Shown here one piece after another: positions 1-8,272 of a DNA stretch of 64,000 nucleotides. The notes beneath the pieces were generated by a model. The model was not told where the DNA came from and ran no database searches. It saw only the letters and a list, made by a program, of their open reading frames with translations. A program made the position numbers and the translations under genes. How positions within the stretch are numbered: the stretch's first letter is position 1; each line of letters begins with the position of its first letter. This stretch comes from a bacterium (GTDB lineage Bacteria > JAGOBX01): contig JAKPEO010000032.1 in NCBI GenBank assembly GCA_029551925.1, positions 1 to 64,000 on the forward strand. The letters run 5' to 3'.

Positions 1-1
1 G

Positions 2-273
2 CGCAATCCGTATTATCTATTAAATTTTGATTTTTTTGGGTTGCCGATAAAAACCGATGAACTATTATTAAAAAGTTTTAAAAATGAAATTTATAATTTT
101 ATAAACGCATTTAACGGACATTACAAATTGGAATATATTAAGCGGATATTGATAGAACAGACGAATCAGCAGATATGATGAGTAAATTATTTAAAATATT
201 GGATGCTGCTAATTTACTGCAAAAAAATTATATAATAATCGATGAATATGACCATTTTGCAAATGAATTATAA
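2..273 (+). pseudogene. Decayed/frameshifted AAA-ATPase-like (PF09820-type) fragment
   Basis: Frame 2 from base 2 reads RNPYYLLNFDFFGLPIKTDELLLKSFKNEIYNFINAFNGHYKLEYIKRILIEQTNQQI* (stop 176-178); frame 1 continues SADMMSKLFKILDAANLLQKNYIIIDEYDHFANEL* to 273. The IIIDEYDHFANEL Walker-B-like string and preceding text resemble AAA-ATPase-like family proteins. Confidence 0.5.
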
Positions 274-295
274 TGTATATAAAGGGAGAAATTTT

Positions 296-937
296 ATGAA
301 AAATATAATTTTATTTGGATTAAGTTTTTTTATTCTTTTGACAATAGAAATTAAAACAATTAATGCCGCTGATATTGAATTGCCTAATCCTTCAAAAAAA
401 TTTCAAGTAGATTTAGGCGAGGCATTAGAACAAAGAAAATCCGCTGAAAAAATAACAAATAAAGAAATTTCGTTAGAAAATCTATCAACTGTTTTATGGG
501 CTGCAATTGGCATTAATAGAGAAGACGGTCGTCGCACAGCGCCAATGGCTTTTAATAAAGATTATATAAAAATTTATGTAGTTATGGAAAACGCGGTTTA
601 TTTATATAATCCTAAAAAGAATTTATTAAAACAGATAGTTGAAAAAAATTTAAAGAAAAATATTGCTAATACTAAATTGGCAGAAACAGCGCCAGTATCA
701 ATTTTAATTACTGCGGATATTTCAGAATTTCCATTTTATGTAAAAAATAATTTAAGAGTAATGTATGCTCACGCTAATGCTGGCTGTGTTGCGCAGAATA
801 TTTATCTTGCAGCCGCCGCATTAAAACTAGAAACGCGGATGATTGGTTATATTAAAGAAAATGATATAATCAAAGAATTGAATCTTCAAAAAAATGAAAT
901 TCCGCTTTATGTTATGCCACTTGGTTATTCAGGATGA
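296..937 (+). CDS. SagB-type/nitroreductase-family protein with N-terminal signal peptide
   Basis: EALEQRKSAEKITNKEISLENLSTVLWAAIGINREDGRRTAP motif; signal-like N-terminus; GGGAG RBS upstream of ATG 296. Confidence 0.8.
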   Translation: MKNIILFGLSFFILLTIEIKTINAADIELPNPSKKFQVDLGEALEQRKSAEKITNKEISLENLSTVLWAAIGINREDGRRTAPMAFNKDYIKIYVVMENAVYLYNPKKNLLKQIVEKNLKKNIANTKLAETAPVSILITADISEFPFYVKNNLRVMYAHANAGCVAQNIYLAAAALKLETRMIGYIKENDIIKELNLQKNEIPLYVMPLGYSG

Positions 938-1380
938 TTTTTATGAAAATGTCAAAAAGAAAATTAGATAATTATATATACTTTGTAAATGTTATATTTT
1001 TTGTAATTATAACTATCGATTATTTTCGTTTTGAAAAAAAATGTGAGATACTGCGAGAACAGAAAAAAACGCAAACAGTTGAAAATGTCGATACTCAAAA
1101 TGCTCAAAAAATATTTACAGATGGCGAATATTTTGGAAGCGCTAATAGCGTTAAAGGCGTAATAAAAGTAAAGGTAATTGTGAAAAATAATAAAATTGAA
1201 AATATCGAATTTCTTGAAGAAAATGAAAGCGTTTATCCATTGGGAAAACAAGCGATTATTGAAATACCGCAGCAAATTATTAAGAATCAATCATTTGATA
1301 TTGATACTATAAGCGGCGCGACCATTACTTGTAAAGCGATAATAGATGCTGCGCGCAATGCTGTTTTTCCAACAAAATAA
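934..1380 (+). CDS. FMN-binding domain protein (extracytoplasmic, membrane anchored)
   Basis: DGEYFGSAN...IKVKVIVKNNKIENIEF...IDTISGATITCKAI: FMN-bind domain with SGAT flavinylation motif; N-terminal TM. Confidence 0.85.
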   Translation: MIFMKMSKRKLDNYIYFVNVIFFVIITIDYFRFEKKCEILREQKKTQTVENVDTQNAQKIFTDGEYFGSANSVKGVIKVKVIVKNNKIENIEFLEENESVYPLGKQAIIEIPQQIIKNQSFDIDTISGATITCKAIIDAARNAVFPTK

Positions 1381-1393
1381 CCTTCTATCTATT

Positions 1394-2611
1394 ATGAATA
1401 TTAAACTGCTTTTTGTTTGGACATTTAGATCATTGTATCGGAATTTTAGACGCAGTTTTTTAATTGTTCTATTGATTTCTATATGCGTTGCGTGTTTAAC
1501 ATTTTTTTTTGCGTTAAAAGTTGGCGTGCATAAAAAAATGATTGAAAACACCACAAATTTTTATATTGCAGATTTTCAAATAAATTCGCATATTAGTTCG
1601 CTGCGAATTGATAAAACAATTGCCGATTATTCTAAAAAAAATGATCAAATAATGAAATCACTAAAATCAGCGAATTCAACTTTTAGAAAAATAAGCATAG
1701 GTTTTATTGAAAAAGAAAAAATAAATTTTCCGATTTATATAGCTGGAATAAATACCGAAACTGAAAAGAAAGTTTCAAAATTATTGGATACTATTAATCA
1801 AAATAATTTTAATGGATTAATCGAACACAATAAAATTATTATTGGCGCGCCGATAGCTAAGGAATTGCAAGTTGAAATAGGCGATACAATAACATTAATC
1901 ATAAAAAAAGATAAAACTTTGATAGTCAAAAAATGCGCAATACAAAGCATTTATTCTGCGGCTCTAAATAATTTTGACAAGCGTTATATACTTGCGAATT
2001 TTGAATGGTTAAATTCAGTGTTAGGCGAAAATACATCGACAGAGTTTGCTATTAAAATTAAAAATGATTATAATAAAAAAGATATAATGGAAAAATTGAA
2101 AAATATATTTGATAAAGATTGTTATATAACCGATTGGCGTGAATTGCTGCCGGATGTTTTAAAATTAATAGAATTAAATAATATAGCAATGTTTGTTGTC
2201 TTAATTATTTTTTATATTGTGATTTTCATAAGCGCGGCCAATATTTTATTAATATCGCTATATGAAAAATTAAAGATATTTGGAATATTCATTGCGTTTG
2301 GTATAAGTTATATAAAAGTAGCGGCATATATATTTATTGAGGCGTTTTTAATAGGCGTAATTTCTATTATTTTGGGGTTTAGCGCCGCCTATCCAATTGT
2401 GAAATATAGCTATTATAAAGGAATTGATTTTTCAAAGTTTTTTGAATATAATCCTTATTTTATGCTTGATATGATTATTAGACCTGAATTGCCGATTAAC
2501 GAAATTGCGCAGAGTTATTTTTTATTATTAGTTATTTTGCTTTTGGCGGCAGCGATACCTATAAAAAAATTAATGACAGTAAATACTATTGAATTATTGC
2601 GTGAACCATAA
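1394..2611 (+). CDS. FtsX/LolC-like ABC transporter permease
   Basis: N-terminal TM, large extracytoplasmic domain, three C-terminal TMs; start at internal ATG 1394. Confidence 0.8.
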   Translation: MNIKLLFVWTFRSLYRNFRRSFLIVLLISICVACLTFFFALKVGVHKKMIENTTNFYIADFQINSHISSLRIDKTIADYSKKNDQIMKSLKSANSTFRKISIGFIEKEKINFPIYIAGINTETEKKVSKLLDTINQNNFNGLIEHNKIIIGAPIAKELQVEIGDTITLIIKKDKTLIVKKCAIQSIYSAALNNFDKRYILANFEWLNSVLGENTSTEFAIKIKNDYNKKDIMEKLKNIFDKDCYITDWRELLPDVLKLIELNNIAMFVVLIIFYIVIFISAANILLISLYEKLKIFGIFIAFGISYIKVAAYIFIEAFLIGVISIILGFSAAYPIVKYSYYKGIDFSKFFEYNPYFMLDMIIRPELPINEIAQSYFLLLVILLLAAAIPIKKLMTVNTIELLREP

Positions 2612-3265
2612 ATGATAGAATTGAGAAATATTAGCAAAATATATAAAACTGCAAATTATAAAATTATTGCGGTTTCAATAGAAAATCTCAATTTTTTTTA
2701 TTCTAAATTTTATGCGATTGTCGGACCGTCCGGCTCCGGTAAATCAACATTATTACATCTTATTGCAGGACTTGATAGACCGGATAATGGCGTTATTATT
2801 GTGAATAATAAAAATATCACAGAGTTGAAAAATGATGAACTTTCAAAATTTAGAAATGAAAATATTGGGATAATTTTTCAAAAAGATAATTTGATAGAGG
2901 AATTGACAATTGTAGAAAATCTGCGGATAATTCTTGATTTGAATGATAAATCTGAAAACTATAAAATGATAACTACATTACTTGAAGATTTCAAGATTCT
3001 TGCGGCTGCGGATAAATTTCCAAATGAATTATCAGGCGGCGAGCGCCAGCGCATTTCTATAATCCGCGCATTGATTTTGCAGCCGAAAATTATTATTGCT
3101 GATGAGCCGACAGCGAATTTAGATTCTGAAAACGCAAAATATATTTTTCAACTTTTGAAAAATATAGTAAAAGATAATAGTTTAGTTATCGCCGCTACGC
3201 ACGATTTGATTATTAAAAATTATTGCGATGAAATTATAAATTTAAAAGATGGAAAGATAATATGA
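2612..3265 (+). CDS. LolD-like ABC transporter ATP-binding protein
   Basis: Walker A GPSGSGKST, signature LSGGERQR, Walker B IIIADEPTANLD. Confidence 0.92.
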   Translation: MIELRNISKIYKTANYKIIAVSIENLNFFYSKFYAIVGPSGSGKSTLLHLIAGLDRPDNGVIIVNNKNITELKNDELSKFRNENIGIIFQKDNLIEELTIVENLRIILDLNDKSENYKMITTLLEDFKILAAADKFPNELSGGERQRISIIRALILQPKIIIADEPTANLDSENAKYIFQLLKNIVKDNSLVIAATHDLIIKNYCDEIINLKDGKII

Positions 3266-4260
3266 AAAAAATCAATGAATTTCAAAAAATAAAAATGTTT
3301 ATTAAAAGCGCAAATCTACATTTTAATGAAGTGGAAACAACTTTTAATAATTATGTTGAAATTTTTAATAGCCGCAATCTTTTTAAAAGTTCAAATTCTA
3401 AATTAAACCATATAATTAATAATCATTATTCAATTTTTTTTTATATGATTTATATTGCATTAGATTTTAATAAAAAAGAGCGCATTTTTTTTGGATTGTT
3501 GAATAATTGTTTTAGGTTGCTTGTGACAGGCGCAGATAATTTATTGGATGCTGATGATAATCATTATTTAAAATATAATCATATAAAAAAATCCGCGATA
3601 ATGAAATCAGTTTTTGATTTGCTGCTCGCAGAAAAAATAATCTCGACAATATTATACGATTTTTGTTTTAATGAAAAATTATTTGATAGAGAAATGTATA
3701 TTGAATTTCAAAAAAAAATTTTTGATATACTCGCGGAAGTAGGAATAAACGAATCAGAAGAATATCAAAAAAAACAATTTTATTTTAGCGCCGATAGAAT
3801 AATTAATGAAGTTCATCATATAAAATCCGGAAAATTATTTACTTTGCCATTTGCTATTCCGAAATTTTATTTTGGCGGTCAAAATAAAAAACTTAATGAA
3901 GTCGAACGTGCTATTTATGATTTCGGAATAGGCGTGCAAATTATAGATGATTTGACTGATATAATTGAAGATTTCACAGAAAAAAAACCAAATTATTTTA
4001 TTGCGCTTGTCAATCAATCGAAAAAAATTGATGTATTGAAAAAAACAATAGAAATAGAAGGCATAGATATTGAAAATAAATTTTTTTGCGATTATTTTTT
4101 TGAAGCATTGAAAACTTCAAAAAATTATATTACGCCCGCTTTAAGAAAATTGCAGGATTTATTTGACGGATTTGACGAATATTTTTTTGATACCATAGTG
4201 AAATTAGTTTTTAGAAAACTTAAAGCCATAGAATTATATGAATATTATAAAAAAATATAA
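3262..4260 (+). CDS. Class 1 isoprenoid biosynthesis (polyprenyl-synthetase-like) protein
   Basis: SARM-like QIIDDLTDIIED and FARM-like DNLLDADD in a helical protein. Confidence 0.6.
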   Translation: MKKINEFQKIKMFIKSANLHFNEVETTFNNYVEIFNSRNLFKSSNSKLNHIINNHYSIFFYMIYIALDFNKKERIFFGLLNNCFRLLVTGADNLLDADDNHYLKYNHIKKSAIMKSVFDLLLAEKIISTILYDFCFNEKLFDREMYIEFQKKIFDILAEVGINESEEYQKKQFYFSADRIINEVHHIKSGKLFTLPFAIPKFYFGGQNKKLNEVERAIYDFGIGVQIIDDLTDIIEDFTEKKPNYFIALVNQSKKIDVLKKTIEIEGIDIENKFFCDYFFEALKTSKNYITPALRKLQDLFDGFDEYFFDTIVKLVFRKLKAIELYEYYKKI

Positions 4261-4909
4261 TAGCGATATCTCAAATTTCAAAATACGCGGAAGATTGCTT
4301 AATTATGCCGCTCCAGTTTATGATTTTTTTATGCAGAAAATTTTTTTTGATATTAACAATAAAAAAATACTTGAACAATTAAATAAATTAACAATAGAAG
4401 AAGATTTTAAAATTTTAGATGTCGGCTGCGCAACTGGCGCTATATTAAAAAAACAAATTGCTCGTTTGAATAAAAATAGTTTTGCTGTTGGCATAGACGG
4501 GGCATTTAATATGATAAAGATAGCGAGTAAAAAAAACAAAATTTGCAATCTGCATTTTATCTGCGCTGATGCCGCATATTTACCTTTTAAAAATGGATAT
4601 TTCGATATTATAATTAATACAATGTTTTTACATCATTTGCCGATTGATTGTAAAATTATGGCTTTAAAAGAAATGAAACGCGTATTAAAAAAAGGCGGGA
4701 TAATTTTTACTGTTGATATTGATAAACCAACTAATTTTGCCGTTAAAATATTTTTATATTTATCGGCATTAATACTTTTTCAAAAAGAGATAAAAGAAAA
4801 TATAGATTACGGATTAATAGAAATTATGAAATCAGCGGGAATAACTAATAATGCAATTTTAACGCAGTATTGCGGATCAGTTTCAGTTATTAAATCAGTT
4901 GCGTTGTAA
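4238..4909 (+). CDS. Class I SAM methyltransferase (UbiE/MenG-like)
   Basis: ILDVGCATGAILKK ... ADAAYLPFKNGYFDIIINTMFLHHL ... EMKRVLKKGG. Confidence 0.8.
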   Translation: MNIIKKYNSDISNFKIRGRLLNYAAPVYDFFMQKIFFDINNKKILEQLNKLTIEEDFKILDVGCATGAILKKQIARLNKNSFAVGIDGAFNMIKIASKKNKICNLHFICADAAYLPFKNGYFDIIINTMFLHHLPIDCKIMALKEMKRVLKKGGIIFTVDIDKPTNFAVKIFLYLSALILFQKEIKENIDYGLIEIMKSAGITNNAILTQYCGSVSVIKSVAL

Positions 4910-4925
4910 TAGCATAATACAAAGA

Positions 4926-7067
4926 TTAATTATTATCAGATTTTAAAACTTTCATTTGGATAATAGACAATATCAAGATTATAGCGAATAATATATAAGC
5001 CGCCGCAGATGCATAGCCCATTTTATATTGCGAAAAGCCGTAGTTATAAAGATAATAAACTATTGTTGTAGTTTTTTCGAGCGGCCCGCCGCCAGTCATT
5101 ACAAACATTTCAGAGAACACCTGCATCGAGCGTATTGTAGAAATCACGAGTACAAACAAAATCATAGGTTTGAGCAACGGCAGAGTGATATGCCAAAAAT
5201 TTTTAAGCGGAGTAGCGCCATCTAATGCCGATGATTCGTAAAGTTCGTCCGGTATTGATTGCAGCGCAGCCAGCAACAAAAGCATATAATAACCAAAACT
5301 TGCCCAGACGCTCATCAGCGCAATTGAAAGCATCGCTAATGACGGCTCATTTAAAAAATCTATTCGTTCGATATTAAAATGTTTTAACAGCGCATTTAAC
5401 GGACCAAATGGCGCATAAATAAAATTAAATATCATAGCGATTACTATTATGCTTGTAATAACAGGGAAAAAATATGCGGCTCGAAAAATTTTTTTAAACG
5501 GAATGTTTTCATTTAAAAATACAGCGGTGATAAGCGCAAGAATAGTAGTAACCGGAATATTCAAAACTGAAAATATTAATGTGTTAATAATGGCATTCAA
5601 AAATTTTTGGTCTTTTAATAAATTAACAAAATTGTCAATGCCAATAAATCTAATTGTTTGGTGCAGCATTAATGGATTATAATTAGTAAAACTCACAAAT
5701 AGTGAAAATAATATCGGATAAAGGTTTAAAACCAAAAACCATACAAGCCAAGGAGCGAGCATTAATAATATCGATTTTTCACGAATTTTGATAATTAGAT
5801 AAATCGTAAAGATTAAACTAACTATAACTATAACAGTAATCAAAAAATTCAGATTTATTTTTTTGCCGTATTCTACTAAATCAGAAAGCACAATATCAGT
5901 CATTTCTTTTTCAGCGCGTTTCAAAGCGTAATGCGAAGACACTTGATTTAATAAAATCGAGCCGAGCGCAAAATTCAAAGAATACATTAGCGGCTCCCAA
6001 TTTTTATAAACCGGCGACGCTTTGTAATTTTTTAATTGTTCAAAATAGAATTCATTGTTCTGATAGATTTTTAAATATTGAGCGATTGCGGTTTTTTCAA
6101 ATGGCAGCAGCGTATTAATTTTTATTGATATTTGATTGTTTTGAATTATTGAATGGATTAGTTCCTGCGCTTTTTTCTTGTCTTTACATTTTTCAGAAAT
6201 CGCTAAATAATTAACGCCAGTAAAATTCACGCCTTTTTTTGCAGGATTAACATCAGGCATAAGAAACATTCCGACATTAAGTTTTGGCGCTTTTTTTTCT
6301 AATTCCAAACCTGGACCATCAAGGATAATTCCTAATTTTCCTAAATAAAATGCTTGTCTTACGGCATCTTGTCTTGCAATGATAGAGTATTTTGCGAGTT
6401 CTTTTATGTATTCAAAAGTTTCAAGGTTTTCTTGTGAATATATTAATATCTTATTATGTTCGTCATTGATAATTTTTCCGCCGTTAGTCCAAATAAACGG
6501 AATAAATTTTTGCCAAGTAGTGGGATCTTTATCTGAATATTTAATTGAAAAGCCGAAAATGTCGTCTGCTAATAATTTTATTTTTTTTGATATTTCAAGT
6601 AATTCATCCCAATTTTTTGGCGGATTATCGAAGCCTGCGCGTTTGAATAAATCTTTGTTATAATAAAAAATATTCACAGAGCCGAACAGCGGCAATCCGT
6701 ATAATTTATCATTTTTTACAGCTGCATCAAATCCGCTGATAAAATACGACTGATAGGTTTCTTTATTTAATTCTGCTAATGCGTCGTATCCGATAAATTC
6801 CGCCATCCAAGTTGAGCCCAATTCTAAAATATCAGGTTCTGCGCCGCCAGCAAATGCGGTAGTAATTTTATCTTTGCCGTTTGACCAGGATAATTGCTGA
6901 TATTCGATTTTATAATCAGGATTATTTTTTAAAAAATTATCGATGCCGGGCTGCAACCAATCTTGCTTCCAAAAAGTCCAAAGTTTTAGAGTTTTTTGGT
7001 TGGCATTTGATATATTAAAATTTATCAATAATAACAATAAAAAAACAAATATTTTTTTCATAATCAA
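4926..7067 (-). CDS. Fusion: CUT1-type sugar-binding protein + MalF-like ABC permease
   Basis: Signal peptide and extracellular binding fold (LKLWTFWKQDWLQPGIDNFLKNNPDYKIEYQQ), extra TM, then APWLVWFLVLNLYPILFSLFVSF...ESSALDGATPLKNFWHITLPLLKP EAA loop. Confidence 0.85.
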   Translation of the reverse strand: MIMKKIFVFLLLLLINFNISNANQKTLKLWTFWKQDWLQPGIDNFLKNNPDYKIEYQQLSWSNGKDKITTAFAGGAEPDILELGSTWMAEFIGYDALAELNKETYQSYFISGFDAAVKNDKLYGLPLFGSVNIFYYNKDLFKRAGFDNPPKNWDELLEISKKIKLLADDIFGFSIKYSDKDPTTWQKFIPFIWTNGGKIINDEHNKILIYSQENLETFEYIKELAKYSIIARQDAVRQAFYLGKLGIILDGPGLELEKKAPKLNVGMFLMPDVNPAKKGVNFTGVNYLAISEKCKDKKKAQELIHSIIQNNQISIKINTLLPFEKTAIAQYLKIYQNNEFYFEQLKNYKASPVYKNWEPLMYSLNFALGSILLNQVSSHYALKRAEKEMTDIVLSDLVEYGKKINLNFLITVIVIVSLIFTIYLIIKIREKSILLMLAPWLVWFLVLNLYPILFSLFVSFTNYNPLMLHQTIRFIGIDNFVNLLKDQKFLNAIINTLIFSVLNIPVTTILALITAVFLNENIPFKKIFRAAYFFPVITSIIVIAMIFNFIYAPFGPLNALLKHFNIERIDFLNEPSLAMLSIALMSVWASFGYYMLLLLAALQSIPDELYESSALDGATPLKNFWHITLPLLKPMILFVLVISTIRSMQVFSEMFVMTGGGPLEKTTTIVYYLYNYGFSQYKMGYASAAAYILFAIILILSIIQMKVLKSDNN

Positions 7068-7257
7068 AAATAAAAAAATGTTTTAGTAAATAATAAAAAC
7101 ATTTTTATTATAATTTTTTTGAAATTAAAATCAATAATTTTTAACTAATAGTTTTGATTTTTTTGTAAATCAAAAAATCGCAATATTCAAAAATATTTAA
7201 TTGCATTTTAGAAAATGGTAATATATAATCCAAAAAAAAATAGGGGTGATAAAAAAT

Positions 7258-8154
7258 ATGAAATTAGCGGATTTATTGGATAAAAAACATATAATATGCA
7301 ATCCCAAAGTTTCAGATAAAATCGAATTATATAATTTAATGTTAAAAAGTTGCGCGGATGAATTAGGCAATATCAGTCAATATTCATTATTAAACGCTAT
7401 TGCTGAACGCGAGCAATTAGCGCCGGTAGTATTTGAAAATTTTGCGCTGCCGCATGCGCGAATAGAAAATTTAGATAATTTAATAATAGCGCTTGCGCTA
7501 TTCAAAGACGGATTTAATTTTGACGGGCAGAAAATTAATTTTGTAATTATGATATTGACCTCGCAAGAAAAATCAAAGATTTATTTACAGACTCTACGCG
7601 CAATATCAATATTATTTCAGAACAAACAAAATGTAGAAAATTTATTAAAATGCGAGGATTGCGATGAGGTTTTGCATTATATTTCGGCTTTAAAAATAGA
7701 AGTGAGCGATTATGTTCTTGCGAAGGATATAATGACAGCAGAATGCGCGACTGCAAAAGAAAATATGACTATCCGCGAGTGTTTAAATTTGATGTTTAAA
7801 CACGAATTAAGTGGGCTGCCTGTTATAGATGACAATAATAAACTAAAAGGCGAAATAAGTTTGACGGATATATTGAATATTGGAATCCTTGATTATTTAA
7901 AGAAAATACCTAATCTTGCGTTTTTGAAGAAATTCGAGCCGTTTGAAGAACTTTTAAAAAAAGAAAATTCTATGAAAGTAAAAGAAGTAATGCGGCAATT
8001 TGCATTTATTGCTACTCCTGAAACTTCGGTTATAGAATTAGCAATGGCAATAGTTGAGAAGAGTATGAGAAGAATACCTGTATGCGATAAAAATAAAAAA
8101 TTATTAGGCATAGTCACTCGTACTGATTTATTAAAGAAGGTTATTGTAGGGTAA
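7258..8154 (+). CDS. PTS EIIA (type-2/PtsN-like) fused to CBS domain pair
   Basis: FALPHARIENL active-site His region followed by two CBS motifs (GLPVIDDNNKLKGEISLTDIL; RRIPVCDKNKKLLGIVTRTDLL); AGGGGTG RBS. Confidence 0.85.
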   Translation: MKLADLLDKKHIICNPKVSDKIELYNLMLKSCADELGNISQYSLLNAIAEREQLAPVVFENFALPHARIENLDNLIIALALFKDGFNFDGQKINFVIMILTSQEKSKIYLQTLRAISILFQNKQNVENLLKCEDCDEVLHYISALKIEVSDYVLAKDIMTAECATAKENMTIRECLNLMFKHELSGLPVIDDNNKLKGEISLTDILNIGILDYLKKIPNLAFLKKFEPFEELLKKENSMKVKEVMRQFAFIATPETSVIELAMAIVEKSMRRIPVCDKNKKLLGIVTRTDLLKKVIVG

Positions 8155-8188
8155 TAAATTATATTTATTTAAGTTAAATTGATAACAA

Positions 8189-8228
8189 CTATGTGCGAAT
8201 GTGCGAATGTGCGCACATTCGCACATAG
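8189..8228. repeat. Long GC-rich quasi-palindrome with nested direct repeats
   Basis: CTATGTGCGAATGTGCGAATGTGCGCACATTCGCACATAG: 17-bp perfect outer arms, and an alternative perfect 28-bp palindrome 8199-8226. Confidence 0.95.
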
Positions 8229-8272
8229 CATAGATTTTGAAATATCACAACAAACTATATGGAGGAAATTAA

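Noticed and set aside
1394-3265. MacB-type antibiotic/macrolide exporter name for the ABC pair
   Set aside because: Permease/ATPase family is clear but context (FMN-binding, prenyl genes) gives no support for a drug-export label
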